The notes: generated from the letters alone by a model not told the origin. A stretch of 64,000 nucleotides of DNA from an uncultured Muribaculaceae bacterium (GCA_910578395.1 CAJTPZ010000002.1:124242-188241); one strand, 5' to 3'. Counted from the first letter of the stretch, positions 9,032 to 19,239 are shown. A program made the numbers and translations.

Positions 9032-10340
9032 CAAAATACCGTTTCAGATCATCTACCCGGTCTTCTTTTTCCCAGGTAAACAATTCTACCTCCATTTCAA
9101 CAGGATCCTCATAACGCGACGTAAAGACCTTTTTCACCACACGTGGCGTCCGGCCTACATGTCCGTAAGTGGCTGTCTCCTGATAGATCGGATTGCGTAG
9201 CTTTAAGTCTCTCTCTATTGCGCCCGGACGCAGATCAAAAAGTTCTGTCACACCTTTGGCAAGCATATCGTCGGTAAGTCCGGCACGTACAGTTCCATAA
9301 GTCTGCACATTCACGCTCACAGGCTCTGCCACACCTATAGCGTATGCCACCTGTACCAGAACTTCACGGGCAAGCCCCGCAGCTACAATATTCTTTGCTA
9401 TATGGCGTGCCGCATAAGCAGCCGAACGGTCGACTTTCGACGGATCTTTGCCTGAGAAGGCACCACCGCCATGCGCGCCACGGCCTCCGTAGGTATCGAC
9501 AATGATCTTTCGCCCTGTAAGCCCGGTATCACCATGAGGTCCTCCTATCACAAATTTTCCCGTGGGATTCACATGAAGTTTGAAATCATCCCCAAGCAAC
9601 AATTTAAGATGCTCGGGAAGATTCTTCCTTACGCGAGGTATAAGCACTTCTGCTACATCCTTGCGCATCACCTCTATCATCTCACGGTCAGCCTCTTCTT
9701 GCGACTTTCCGTTGCCGGGCACAATAAATTCATCGTGCTGCGTCGATATCACAATCGTGTGGATTCTTACCGGCCGGCGCGTTTCACCGTCATACTCTAC
9801 CGTAACCTGGCTCTTGCTGTCGGGACGAAGATAACTCACAGTCTCGCCATTTGCGTTTTCATACACAAAAGCGTCTCCATTGCGGCGTATTTCAGCAAGC
9901 TCCTTTAGAAGAGCATGACTCAGGTCAAGCGACAGAGGTGTACGTTCAGGAGTCTCATCGGTAGCATATCCGAACATCATCCCCTGATCACCGGCGCCCT
10001 GCGCCTCGATTGAACCTCGGTCGACTCCGCGGTTTATATCAGGGCTCTGCTCATGCAAAGCCGACAGAATACCGCACGACTCAGCATCAAAACGATACTC
10101 ACTGCGGTTATATCCGATCTTCGAGATAACCTCTCTCACCGTAGTGGGAAGATCGACGTAAGCGCTGCTCCTCACCTCACCGGCCACTATGACCTGGCCG
10201 GTGGTGACGAGGGTTTCGCATGCTACTTTACTTTGGGGATCGTGCGCCAGAAACTGGTCAAGCACTGCGTCGGAAATCTGATCGGCAACTTTATCGGGAT
10301 GTCCCTCCGACACCGATTCCGATGTGAACAAGTAATTCAT
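9015..10340 (-). CDS. metK: S-adenosylmethionine synthetase
   Basis: A 441-residue methionine adenosyltransferase that makes SAM from methionine and ATP. Hallmarks are F-T-S-E-S-V-S-E-G-H-P-D-K at the N-terminus, G-A-G-D-Q-G-M-M-F-G-Y-A near residue 115, and G-G-R-G-A-H-G-G-G-A-F-S-G-K-D around 285. The family is usually 380-430 residues. It is separated by 76 bp from the upstream foldase gene, and I see no SAM riboswitch in that gap. Its last bases overlap the start of waaA. The link to the LPS genes is positional only. Confidence 0.97.
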   Translation of the reverse strand: MNYLFTSESVSEGHPDKVADQISDAVLDQFLAHDPQSKVACETLVTTGQVIVAGEVRSSAYVDLPTTVREVISKIGYNRSEYRFDAESCGILSALHEQSPDINRGVDRGSIEAQGAGDQGMMFGYATDETPERTPLSLDLSHALLKELAEIRRNGDAFVYENANGETVSYLRPDSKSQVTVEYDGETRRPVRIHTIVISTQHDEFIVPGNGKSQEEADREMIEVMRKDVAEVLIPRVRKNLPEHLKLLLGDDFKLHVNPTGKFVIGGPHGDTGLTGRKIIVDTYGGRGAHGGGAFSGKDPSKVDRSAAYAARHIAKNIVAAGLAREVLVQVAYAIGVAEPVSVNVQTYGTVRAGLTDDMLAKGVTELFDLRPGAIERDLKLRNPIYQETATYGHVGRTPRVVKKVFTSRYEDPVEMEVELFTWEKEDRVDDLKRYFDGKHP

Positions 10341-10416
10341 TTTAGCATTTTTTTTGCCGGTGGTTGCAAGCGGGCAAATCCGTCCACCGATGGTTATCTA
10401 AATAATGAGCTCACCA

Positions 10417-12492
10417 TCACTCAGCGTAGAAACGCTGAAGATTGTTTGTGATCTTGTCTCGGCCAAGAAGTATGCCGAATAGATTGCGCGACAATGCCGG
10501 TGCGCCATATTGCTGATTGAACATCATGGCATCGTTGTCATAATCAAACTCTCGTCCGGCATTCTCTGTATCGATCACCTCCATTACAACAACGGAATTG
10601 TCGGTTGCGAAAGGTCCGGCGATCTTTCCTTTGGGAGTGACGCTTCCTTCAGCAAGAAGTGTAGCCTGACCTACAGGGAAACCGCGCACAATACGCTGGC
10701 CGAATGTGATCTCTGTCGTGTCGATCGGTGAATCAAGCACAGTTGCGTATTCTTCGATATTGTTGGCTTTTCCGGCAATATCGGCCATGATCATCTCACC
10801 CTTCTTGTTGTTGCGTATCTCGGCTGCAAGCTCACGGCTGAGATCAGGATCGCTCTCCGGTGTATAGCCTTTGTAGATATCCTTAACGGCAACAGCGATG
10901 AAACGTCCGCTTTGCTCGTCACCGAATACTCCGCTGACCTCTCCCTTCTTGGCGTTCATAGCCCACTTGGCAGGAGAACGTGTGTCGGAATAATTGGCGA
11001 TCGAGAGCGACGACGGCGTAACATAGCCGGAGAAAATATGCTGCCCCTTCACAGCTGCCGACGAACGGAACTTCTCGGCCGTATTGTTTTCAACCAGATA
11101 GTTGCTAAGATCGTTGGAAAGCTTGTTGACAGTGGTGCTCGACGGCTCGACTACATAGGTTATCTCTGCTATATCATATATAGTCTGAGGCGCTGTACGC
11201 GACACTACTTTGACAGCACCGGCTATCTCTGAATTCTCACTGCCTGCAGGCAGGAAATATTGTCCGAGAGGCTGGGATAACAGTGCGTCTTTAAATGCAG
11301 CATAGTTATTGTCAAGAAGCGACACGGTTTCTTCCTGAGGTGCACCCTGCACGAAACCCTGTTCAACCAGCGCATCGAAATCAGCACCATTGTTAAGAAG
11401 AGCAATCACGCTGTCACGCTGCGACAAAGGAGCTGTCACACCCACATATTCGATAGTTACATCATCGACATCCTCAAAAGTGTTGACGAGTTTGGCGATA
11501 GTGTATTTGTCGTTGTTGAATGCAAGAAGCTTAACACCATCGTTACGAAGATCATCGATCTGATCCTTGACATTAGCGGCGAGCTTGCCGGCTGAAGCTG
11601 ATTTACGGTTCACAACAAAATTGAGATTACCGCTCACCCCCTCTGTACCGGGCTGTTCGCGAAGAGCGACAAGAGCTTCCTCCACTTCTTTTTGCGCTGC
11701 GAGATAATCCTCTTCACTCGGAACTATGTCGACTACGATATAGTCAATCGGACGTGTCTCCTCGGCAAGCTCATAGAGATTCTTACGCTCGTTGTAGAGA
11801 TTCGCGATATCGCTCTTCATAACCTGCGCCGCGCTGTCGGAAATTGTCGAAAGATCTTTCTTGACATAACGCACCTTGGCGGTAACGGCATTCTCGTCAT
11901 AATATGACTTGGCGTCAAGCTTATTGGCTTTCAGCGAACCACTGAACAGAGAACCGAGTTTCTGCTGGCGAAGCTGCTCTGCCACTTGATTCTCAAGATT
12001 GATCCACATAGCCTGAAGCTGTGGTGCATAGTTCGACGGCACATTATATTTTGCGGGATTGAATGCGTAGTCATAAAACGACGCTGCATCCGGGAAGCCC
12101 ATCTGACGCACTGTCTGTGTGACAGTTGCCAATGGATTTGCTCCGGTCATTGCATCCGATAGCTCGCTGTCGGTAACTGTGATACCAAGCTTTTCAATCT
12201 CTTTGTCAAGGACTTCCTTGAAGAGCATTTGCTGAAGCACCTGATTCTGAATTGCAGCATGGTCCACATTGGTCATGCCCTGCTGCTGAAGAGCCTCGCG
12301 CTGCTGCTCTACCTGACGGTTGAACTCCTGAATGTCAATTTTGCGGTCCGAAATCTCTGCGGCAGTAGTGCCGGGACCAAAGAACGAGCGACTCGACGTG
12401 AAAGCGTCGCCGAGAATGAATGCAAGCAAAGCCACAATGATTACTGTAAAAAGTATCACCGACTTGCTGCGGATTTTCTCTAATGTTGCCAT
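10417..12492 (-). CDS. PpiD/SurA-like periplasmic peptidyl-prolyl isomerase
   Basis: A 691-residue inner-membrane-anchored foldase. Residues about 11-30 form one transmembrane helix (V-I-L-F-T-V-I-I-V-A-L-L-A-F-I-L), after which the protein faces the periplasm. A SurA-N-like chaperone region follows (I-D-I-Q-E-F-N-R, then a Gln-rich helix), then parvulin-like modules in the middle that look degenerate. Such proteins help fold exported outer-membrane and periplasmic proteins. It precedes metK in the same direction. Whether isomerase activity remains is uncertain; the chaperone role is the safer call. Confidence 0.85.
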   Translation of the reverse strand: MATLEKIRSKSVILFTVIIVALLAFILGDAFTSSRSFFGPGTTAAEISDRKIDIQEFNRQVEQQREALQQQGMTNVDHAAIQNQVLQQMLFKEVLDKEIEKLGITVTDSELSDAMTGANPLATVTQTVRQMGFPDAASFYDYAFNPAKYNVPSNYAPQLQAMWINLENQVAEQLRQQKLGSLFSGSLKANKLDAKSYYDENAVTAKVRYVKKDLSTISDSAAQVMKSDIANLYNERKNLYELAEETRPIDYIVVDIVPSEEDYLAAQKEVEEALVALREQPGTEGVSGNLNFVVNRKSASAGKLAANVKDQIDDLRNDGVKLLAFNNDKYTIAKLVNTFEDVDDVTIEYVGVTAPLSQRDSVIALLNNGADFDALVEQGFVQGAPQEETVSLLDNNYAAFKDALLSQPLGQYFLPAGSENSEIAGAVKVVSRTAPQTIYDIAEITYVVEPSSTTVNKLSNDLSNYLVENNTAEKFRSSAAVKGQHIFSGYVTPSSLSIANYSDTRSPAKWAMNAKKGEVSGVFGDEQSGRFIAVAVKDIYKGYTPESDPDLSRELAAEIRNNKKGEMIMADIAGKANNIEEYATVLDSPIDTTEITFGQRIVRGFPVGQATLLAEGSVTPKGKIAGPFATDNSVVVMEVIDTENAGREFDYDNDAMMFNQQYGAPALSRNLFGILLGRDKITNNLQRFYAE

Positions 12493-12645
12493 TTATGGGA
12501 ACGTGATGTGATAGTGAGTTATATTTCTTTTCATTACATGCCTACACACAAGCGTGACGGCACTCCGGACAAGCGCTGTAAAGCGCCATTTTTGCTACTA
12601 AGCACGCAAAAATAACAACATTTCCCATATTCCCCAAAAAATACT

Positions 12646-12653
12646 TACTTTTG
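12646..12653 (+). promoter_or_regulatory. Possible -7 element for tilS
   Basis: The octamer TACTTTTG fits the Bacteroidetes -7 consensus TAnnTTTG and lies 31 bp before the tilS ATG. I see no convincing TTG at the usual distance upstream, so this is tentative. A small GCGCT/AGCGC hairpin followed by ATTTTT lies at 12573-12593 in the same divergent region; nothing else stands out between 12493 and 12684. Confidence 0.35.
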
Positions 12654-12684
12654 AGCGACTTTCACTCTCACGACTACCTCTGGA

Positions 12685-14049
12685 ATGGCCGATATTATCC
12701 AACTTGCAGTCAAAACACTCTACCGGATCCCACTGTCCCACGGCATTGCTGTGGCATTAAGCGGAGGAGCCGACTCTGTAGCTCTTGCAGCAGCCATGGC
12801 TAAGGCTATCATCATGGAAAACCGCCATAGGCCATTACTCCTGCTGCACTGCAATTTTCATCTCAGAGGCGATGAAAGCAACCGTGACGCAGCAATTGCG
12901 CTTGAAATCGCTGAAAAACTCTCGGCGCCATTTCAATCTATTGATTTCAAAGATGTACCAGATATTGCCGCAAGAAACGGAGAGTCCATAGAAATGACAT
13001 GCCGACAGCTGCGTTATGCTTGGTTCGACAGCATACTGTCGTCTCTTCCGGTAACTACATGGCTTGCTCTCGGACATCACAATGAAGACAACCGCGAGAC
13101 ATTGTTGCTGAACCTGTTTCGGGGTACAGGCACACGTGGATTATGCGGTATGGACGAGTTTGATCCTAAACGTCGTTTCATCCGCCCTTTACTGCATGCG
13201 TCAAGATCTGAAATAGAGGCCTTTCTCTCGGCCAATGATCTGCCCTGGATAGTCGACAGCAGCAATTTAATACCCGACGTAAAGCGAAACAGGATACGTC
13301 TAAACATTATACCTGCTATTCAAAAAGATTTTCCCGATGCACTGCAGGGATTGGACACAACAACACGAAATCTTGCTGACGACTATGCTATCTTGCATCA
13401 GGCTCTTGAATCGGCGATACAGCGGATAACATTATCTCCGGGGATATATGATTTACTTAAACTTACTGACATTTCAGCGTCTCCGCGCAGAGTCATTTTT
13501 GAAATCGTAAGAGAATATGGCTTCAATGCATCGCAAGCCGACAATATGGCTTCTGCTATAAGATCACGTGAAGCAAAACACTTTGGGTCATCAACCCACA
13601 TTGCAAGTATACATCGTGGCACACTTGCCGTATCACCCAAAGAAAGCCATCAAGATATTTGTTTCCAAGCCGATGACCCGTTCAAACTCGCAGACATGTG
13701 TGGTGAATTTTCGTGCGAACGGATCTCCGGCGGCAACCTTATGGAAATTATCAGACAATTTGCAACTGACAAAATTCCTTTCTATGCGATGGATGCAAGC
13801 GAGCCACTTCCGGCCGGCTGGATCTGGAGACAACCCATACAAGGCGACCGCATAGCTCCATTCGGCATGAATGGAAAAACCCGGCTTGTGAGCGATATTC
13901 TCTCTGACGCCCATGCCTCGCCTACGCAAAAAAAACAGGCGCGCCTTCTTGTTGTCGAAGGCACACCTGTATGGCTTGCTCCCTGGCGTGCATCGGCATT
14001 TCGTCCGGTAACACGCACATCTGAAGAAATGCTGTTATTCCGATTATGA
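12685..14049 (+). CDS. tilS: tRNA(Ile)-lysidine synthase
   Basis: A 454-residue N-type ATP pyrophosphatase that converts C34 of the CAU-anticodon tRNA-Ile to lysidine, letting it read AUA. The PP-loop S-G-G-A-D-S-V-A-L lies near residue 25. The L-G-H-H-N-E-D-N segment near 130 and the G-x-R-G-L segment follow as in TilS proteins. The C-terminal half holds the tRNA-binding TilS-C type domain. It is the only plus-strand gene in this stretch, and its stop is 1 bp from the stop of the convergent pdxA gene. Confidence 0.95.
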   Translation: MADIIQLAVKTLYRIPLSHGIAVALSGGADSVALAAAMAKAIIMENRHRPLLLLHCNFHLRGDESNRDAAIALEIAEKLSAPFQSIDFKDVPDIAARNGESIEMTCRQLRYAWFDSILSSLPVTTWLALGHHNEDNRETLLLNLFRGTGTRGLCGMDEFDPKRRFIRPLLHASRSEIEAFLSANDLPWIVDSSNLIPDVKRNRIRLNIIPAIQKDFPDALQGLDTTTRNLADDYAILHQALESAIQRITLSPGIYDLLKLTDISASPRRVIFEIVREYGFNASQADNMASAIRSREAKHFGSSTHIASIHRGTLAVSPKESHQDICFQADDPFKLADMCGEFSCERISGGNLMEIIRQFATDKIPFYAMDASEPLPAGWIWRQPIQGDRIAPFGMNGKTRLVSDILSDAHASPTQKKQARLLVVEGTPVWLAPWRASAFRPVTRTSEEMLLFRL

Positions 14050-14050
14050 T

Positions 14051-15130
14051 TTAATCGGGCTGACGGTCACGCTGACGATGTCCACGTTCAGGCAACGTGC
14101 GCACAAGCGGATTTATGCGGGCCTCGTCATAACGGTCTCGGTTACGCACAATGTCTATAGCCGTATAAATCGCCGCACGCAGACTGTCGGCCGAAGCCTC
14201 ACCGTGTCCAGCAATATCGTAGCCTGTCCCATGATCAGGTGAAGTACGCACATAAGGCAACCCTGCCGTAAAGTTCACACCCTCGTCCATCGACAGCGTC
14301 TTGAACGGGATAAGCCCCTGATCGTGATACATGGCAAGAACACCGTCAAACTTCTGGTATTGCCCGGCTCCGAAGAATCCGTCGGACGGATAAGGACCAA
14401 ATGCCTGTATGCCAGCCTGACGTACTTCCGCAATAGCAGGAGCGACAATTTCGTCATCTTCACTTCCAATCACTCCATGATCCCCGGCATGAGGATTAAT
14501 CGACAGAACCGCAATATGAGGATGAGTCACCCCGAAATCGCGCATAAGCGACCGGTTAAAAATTTCCAGTTTCTCTTTTATGCCATCTTTGGTGATTGCA
14601 TGTGATACCTCCGACAATGGCACATGGGCTGTTGCAAGCGCCACGCGCAGACCTCCCGAACAAAGTATCATCAGTGCCTTAGATTCATCTCCCTCTCCAA
14701 GCCGGTCTTCAAGAAACTCTGTATGACCGGGAAAATGGAAATTGTCACCCTGTATATTGTTTTTGTTTATCGGAGCCGTAACAAGAGCGTCTATCTTTTC
14801 TTCCTTAAGAGCTACGACCGCCTGTTCAAGCGCCTCGAGAGCAGCAGCACCGGCTTCCGGAACGCTCTCTCCGGCATGCACCTCCGGCACTTTGCCTTCG
14901 GGATCTATATTTACAAAATTATATGCCCCGTTTTTTATCTCGCTGCTGTCCGACACCACATGCCATGACAGGGGCGCCAAATCAAATGCCCGTGTGTACC
15001 ACTCAGCCAACGCAGGTATACCGTAAACGACCGGAGTAAACAACTCAAGAATGCGGTCATCCGACAGTGCCTTAAGTATCACCTCATATCCCACACCATT
15101 GAAATCGCCATGTGTGATTCCTATTCTCAT
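14051..15130 (-). CDS. pdxA: 4-hydroxythreonine-4-phosphate dehydrogenase
   Basis: A 359-residue enzyme of pyridoxal-phosphate synthesis that oxidises 4-phospho-hydroxythreonine with NAD. The N-terminal G-I-T-H-G-D-F-N-G-V-G-Y-E and the metal-binding His residues in P-G-H-T-E-F, N-P-H-A-G and M-Y-H-D-Q-G-L-I-P-F-K are all present, as is S-P-D-H-G-T near the C-terminus. Length is slightly above the usual 330 because of a polar tail after residue 345. It follows ansA by 18 bp in a minus-strand run with metG. Function is secure; the operon grouping has no obvious metabolic logic. Confidence 0.95.
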   Translation of the reverse strand: MRIGITHGDFNGVGYEVILKALSDDRILELFTPVVYGIPALAEWYTRAFDLAPLSWHVVSDSSEIKNGAYNFVNIDPEGKVPEVHAGESVPEAGAAALEALEQAVVALKEEKIDALVTAPINKNNIQGDNFHFPGHTEFLEDRLGEGDESKALMILCSGGLRVALATAHVPLSEVSHAITKDGIKEKLEIFNRSLMRDFGVTHPHIAVLSINPHAGDHGVIGSEDDEIVAPAIAEVRQAGIQAFGPYPSDGFFGAGQYQKFDGVLAMYHDQGLIPFKTLSMDEGVNFTAGLPYVRTSPDHGTGYDIAGHGEASADSLRAAIYTAIDIVRNRDRYDEARINPLVRTLPERGHRQRDRQPD

Positions 15131-15148
15131 AACTTGCTGAATTAATTA

Positions 15149-16180
15149 TCACACCGTCATCTCGCCACAAAGCGAATCGGCCAGATAATGTTTGACTTCT
15201 TCGGCACCAAGACCAAGACCGAAAAGGAACATAAGCTTGGTTATAGCCGCTTCTGTAGTTATATCCTGACCGGATATAACTCCCGCACGCCAAAGGCGGT
15301 CGCCCGCACTGTAACGCCCCTCATGAATCGACCCGTTTACACATTGAGTGACATTCAACACGACCACTCCTTTAGCAGTAGTATCGGCAATCGCCTGTTC
15401 AAACCACGGAGCAGTAGGCGCATTTCCGGCTCCATAAGTCTTGAGAACTATACCTTTGACACCAGGCACTGAAAGCTGATGGCGCAAAGCCTCTTCCGTT
15501 ATACCCGGATAGACACTGACAATTGTTACAGCTGTATCCATATCTGTGCGGACATTGAGTGGACGCCGCGAAGGTGTACGCCACAACGCATCTTCATTAA
15601 ACAGGATACCAAGGCCTATGCGTGCCAGCTGAGGATAATTGTTACTGCGGAACGCGTTGAAATTGTCGGCACTCATCTTTGTAGATCTGTTTCCACGCCA
15701 GAGATAGTCCTCAAACAGAATAGCAACCTCAGTAACCATAGGGTCACCGTTGTGCCGGGTAGCGGCTGCAATCTGCAATGCAGTGATCAGATTCTCCTCT
15801 CCGTCGGTGCGCACCTCTCCGATAGGAAGTTGCGACCCGGTGATAATCACAGGCTTGTTGAGATTATCAAGCATGAACGACAATGCCGAGGCTGTATATG
15901 CCATCGTGTCGGTGCCATGAAGCACCACAAAACCGTCATAGGCACTGTAATTTTGTTCTATGATACGGCATATCTCCCCCCACTTGGCAGGATCCATGTC
16001 GGAAGAATCGATCGGAGGAGCAAACTGCACATGATCGATATCATATCCTAAAAACCTAACCTTAGGGACATTATCAATAAGATGGTCAAAGTTGAAAGGC
16101 CGTAGGGTATGTGTCTCCGGATCTTCGATCATACCGATGGTTCCACCGGTATAGATGATGAGTATGCGGGGGCGCTGCAT
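15149..16180 (-). CDS. ansA: Type I L-asparaginase
   Basis: A 343-residue cytoplasmic asparaginase, hydrolysing asparagine to aspartate and ammonia. The first catalytic Thr lies in Y-T-G-G-T-I-G-M near residue 10-17, and the second motif is H-G-T-D-T-M-A-Y-T at about 90. It lacks a signal peptide, so it is the low-affinity cytosolic form. It starts 8 bp after the metG stop, so the two are cotranscribed. Some archaeal relatives act as GatD; the absence of a GatE partner here argues for simple asparaginase. Confidence 0.93.
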   Translation of the reverse strand: MQRPRILIIYTGGTIGMIEDPETHTLRPFNFDHLIDNVPKVRFLGYDIDHVQFAPPIDSSDMDPAKWGEICRIIEQNYSAYDGFVVLHGTDTMAYTASALSFMLDNLNKPVIITGSQLPIGEVRTDGEENLITALQIAAATRHNGDPMVTEVAILFEDYLWRGNRSTKMSADNFNAFRSNNYPQLARIGLGILFNEDALWRTPSRRPLNVRTDMDTAVTIVSVYPGITEEALRHQLSVPGVKGIVLKTYGAGNAPTAPWFEQAIADTTAKGVVVLNVTQCVNGSIHEGRYSAGDRLWRAGVISGQDITTEAAITKLMFLFGLGLGAEEVKHYLADSLCGEMTV

Positions 16181-16188
16181 GTGTTTGT

Positions 16189-18234
16189 TTATTTTACCTG
16201 TGCGCCTGGAGTCGCAGGTGCCATAGGCGTTAACAATGTCAGACTGCCGTCGGCATTCTCCGCCGACAGTATCATGCCCTGACTGACAATACCGCGAAGC
16301 TTGCGCGGAGGCAGATTGGCAATAAATACCACCTGCTTACCGATCAGCGTTTCCGGATTATAATGTGCCGCTATACCAGATACTATCGTGCGTTTCTCAA
16401 GACCGTCATCAATAAGAAAACGCAACAGTTTGTCAGCCTTTGGCACTCGGTCGCACTCCAGCACGGTACCTACCCGCAGGTCTGATTTCATGAATGTATC
16501 GAAATCCACATCAGGCGACTGCGGAGCCGCTTTCCAAGAGTTTATCTTATTTGCTTCTTTGGCTGCATTAAGCTTATCGATCTGCGCCTGGATAGCATCA
16601 TCTTCGATCTTCTCAAAAAGGAGCTCTGCTTCTCCAAGCTGTATGCCGGAGACAATATTGTCGGCTTTACCGACCATAAGCCAGTTTAGTTCACCCATTC
16701 CAAGCATTTTACACAGCTTAGCGCTCATAAACGGGAGGAAAGGTTCAAATGCGACAGCTATGGAAGCGCATATCTGCAATGCAGTATTGAGTATTGTACC
16801 CACTCGCTCTATATCACCGCTTTTAGCTATTTTCCACGGCTCTGTCTCCTGCAGATAGCGGTTGCCGGTACGAGCCATATTCATAGCCTCCTTCAACGCT
16901 TCACGGAAATGGAAGCTTTCAAGAGCAGCAGTCAGAGCATTACCGGCCTCCGACACCTCTCCAAGAGCCGACCTGTCGACATCTGTCAACATGGTAGCAG
17001 CCGGGACTACGCCTTCGAAATATTTGTGGGTAAGCACCATAGCGCGATTCACAAAGTTGCCGAGGATAGCAACCAGCTCGGAATTGTTACGAGTCTGGAA
17101 ATCACGCCAAGTGAAATCATTGTCTTTTGTTTCTGGTGCGTTTGCCGTAAGCACATAGCGGAGAGTGTCCTGCTTGTCGGGAAAATCCACAAGATACTCG
17201 TGAAGCCATACAGCCCAGTTACGCGACGTCGAGATCTTGTCTCCTTCAAGATTGAGAAACTCGTTGGCCGGAACATTGTCGGGCAGCTGGAAATTGTCAC
17301 CATAGGCTTTTAGCATCGCAGGGAAAACAATGCAATGGAACACTATGTTGTCCTTGCCTATGAAATTTATGATACGCGTCTCGGGATCCTTCCAATATGT
17401 CTCCCAACTACCGGGCATAAGTTCCTTGGTATTGGAAATATAACCGATAGGAGCATCAAACCACACATATAGCACCTTACCGTCGGCACCTTCCACTGGC
17501 ACAGGTACACCCCAGTCAAGATCACGGCTCACAGCTCGCGGCTGCAAGCCAAGATCAAGCCACGACTTACACTGCCCGTACACATTGCTTTTCCACTCCT
17601 TGTGATCCTCAAGAATCCATTTCTCAAGAAATCCCTGCCAGCGGTCAAGCGGCAGATACCAGTGTCGGGTTTCCCGCATCACAGGAACATTTCCGGTAAT
17701 AGCGCTGCGCGGGTTTATCAGATCGGTCGCATTGAGCGATGTACCACACTTCTCACATTGATCCCCATAGGCTCCCTCGGCATGACAGTGCGGACATTCA
17801 CCGGTAACATATCTGTCGGCAAGAAATTGTCCGGCTTCTTCGTCGTAGAGTTGCATCGAAGTCTTCTCGATAAACTCACCTTTATCATAAAGATGACGGA
17901 AGAACTCGCTTGCAGTCTCCGAGTGGATATCTGATGATGTGCGGGAATAAATATCAAACGATATGCCGAGTCCGGCCATGGAATCCTTGATGATACCATG
18001 ATAGCGGTCGACAATGTCCTGCGGAGTCACACCCTCGTTGCGGGCCTTGATAGTAATAGGAACACCATGCTCGTCGCTACCGCCTATCATAACCACATCC
18101 TCACCACGGAGGCGAAGAAAACGTGTATATATGTCAGCCGGGACATAGACACCGGCCAGATGGCCTATATGTACTGGACCGTTGGCATAAGGCAGTGCCG
18201 TGGTCACCAGTGTACGCTTAAACTCCTTGCTCAT
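16189..18234 (-). CDS. metG: Methionyl-tRNA synthetase
   Basis: A 681-residue class I aminoacyl-tRNA synthetase charging tRNA-Met. The HIGH motif is H-I-G-H (P-V-H-I-G-H-L-A-G). The zinc knuckle is C-P-H-C then C-E-K-C near residues 145-160. The KMSKS loop appears as the relaxed K-I-S-T-S in G-D-K-I-S-T-S-R. A C-terminal Trbp111-like tRNA-binding domain occupies the last 110 residues (D-L-R-V-G-T-V-L to the end). It overlaps the YitT-family gene upstream by 4 bp (ATGA). Confidence 0.97.
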   Translation of the reverse strand: MSKEFKRTLVTTALPYANGPVHIGHLAGVYVPADIYTRFLRLRGEDVVMIGGSDEHGVPITIKARNEGVTPQDIVDRYHGIIKDSMAGLGISFDIYSRTSSDIHSETASEFFRHLYDKGEFIEKTSMQLYDEEAGQFLADRYVTGECPHCHAEGAYGDQCEKCGTSLNATDLINPRSAITGNVPVMRETRHWYLPLDRWQGFLEKWILEDHKEWKSNVYGQCKSWLDLGLQPRAVSRDLDWGVPVPVEGADGKVLYVWFDAPIGYISNTKELMPGSWETYWKDPETRIINFIGKDNIVFHCIVFPAMLKAYGDNFQLPDNVPANEFLNLEGDKISTSRNWAVWLHEYLVDFPDKQDTLRYVLTANAPETKDNDFTWRDFQTRNNSELVAILGNFVNRAMVLTHKYFEGVVPAATMLTDVDRSALGEVSEAGNALTAALESFHFREALKEAMNMARTGNRYLQETEPWKIAKSGDIERVGTILNTALQICASIAVAFEPFLPFMSAKLCKMLGMGELNWLMVGKADNIVSGIQLGEAELLFEKIEDDAIQAQIDKLNAAKEANKINSWKAAPQSPDVDFDTFMKSDLRVGTVLECDRVPKADKLLRFLIDDGLEKRTIVSGIAAHYNPETLIGKQVVFIANLPPRKLRGIVSQGMILSAENADGSLTLLTPMAPATPGAQVK

Positions 18235-19208
18235 GACTCTTTATTGGCGGATTGTACTGTGGAATCAGCAGCCGGGATCGAATTTGTCGCCACCACTTCT
18301 GCCGGTTTCACAGGCTTTATTTTCAATTTGATTGCATCAAAGCCATTGCCATATACACCGTTGACATTGGCCTGAGTGATAAATGCATCCGGATCGATGC
18401 TTTTTACTATTCGGAATATCGTGACAGACTCAATTTTACGGCACATGACCATAAGTATTTTGGTCGGTTTCTTGGTATACCATCCTATGCCGTCGATTAT
18501 TGTGCAGCCTCGATGCGCATTGTTGTTTATCACAGTAGCTATATCCTCCCATTTTTTGGAGAAAATAGTAAACTGCACAGCCTGACGGTTGGTGTTTATC
18601 ATCTGGTCAGTCACAAACGAGCAAACAAACAAGTTAATAAAACCAAGCACTACATTCTCTATCACACCGGAGATCAGGAACGACGAACTGATAATGCAGA
18701 AATCTGTGTACTGCATAGCCCGGCCGACCGACACATTGGTCTTTTTTGACGCGATAGCCGCTACGATATCTGTTCCTCCGGTGCTTCCGTTATGCACGAA
18801 AGCCATACCGATACCGACACCACAGAGTATGCCGCCGATTATAACGTTCATAAACTTCTGGTTGGCGATAATCGGTTCGGGAAACATCGGGGCAAGAATT
18901 CCGACAAACGCAGAAATCACAGTCGCACCAAATATCGTGCGCACAACAAACGTTCTGCCTACAGTCTTATAGGCTATTGCCAGAAGTATGAGATTGCCAC
19001 TGTACATTGCCACGGCGATAGGCACTCCGAAGCCAAACAGTTTCAGTGTCGTATAATACACGATCTGTCCGACTCCGGCCATACCACCCATAATCACCCT
19101 TTCAGGATTGATGAAGGCTGAAAAACCAAAGGCATACAAAAATATGCCGAATGTTATGAAAAAGTAATCCTTGGCTGACAGCCAAATTTTATTAGGTGAA
19201 ATGTGCAT
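18231..19208 (-). CDS. YitT family membrane protein (DUF161/DUF2179)
   Basis: A 325-residue protein with five or six N-terminal membrane segments (residues about 12-200, including G-G-x-x-G-V/I glycine-rich turns) and a cytoplasmic C-terminal DUF2179-type domain. It ends in an extra Ala/Thr/Ser-rich tail. The family is widespread in Gram-positive bacteria and Bacteroidetes and has been suggested to be transporters, but no substrate is known. Its stop overlaps the metG start. A TATCTTTG element lies just upstream, so it probably heads the metG-ansA-pdxA unit. Confidence 0.85.
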   Translation of the reverse strand: MHISPNKIWLSAKDYFFITFGIFLYAFGFSAFINPERVIMGGMAGVGQIVYYTTLKLFGFGVPIAVAMYSGNLILLAIAYKTVGRTFVVRTIFGATVISAFVGILAPMFPEPIIANQKFMNVIIGGILCGVGIGMAFVHNGSTGGTDIVAAIASKKTNVSVGRAMQYTDFCIISSSFLISGVIENVVLGFINLFVCSFVTDQMINTNRQAVQFTIFSKKWEDIATVINNNAHRGCTIIDGIGWYTKKPTKILMVMCRKIESVTIFRIVKSIDPDAFITQANVNGVYGNGFDAIKLKIKPVKPAEVVATNSIPAADSTVQSANKES

Positions 19209-19239
19209 GACAGATATTCCTACTAATCTATTTCTCCTG

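Noticed and set aside
9032..9034. TTG as the waaA start
   Set aside because: ATG follows directly at 9031 and is the simpler start.
10341..10416. Possible SAM riboswitch upstream of metK
   Set aside because: The gap is only 76 bp and shows no SAM-I or SAM-II type stems.
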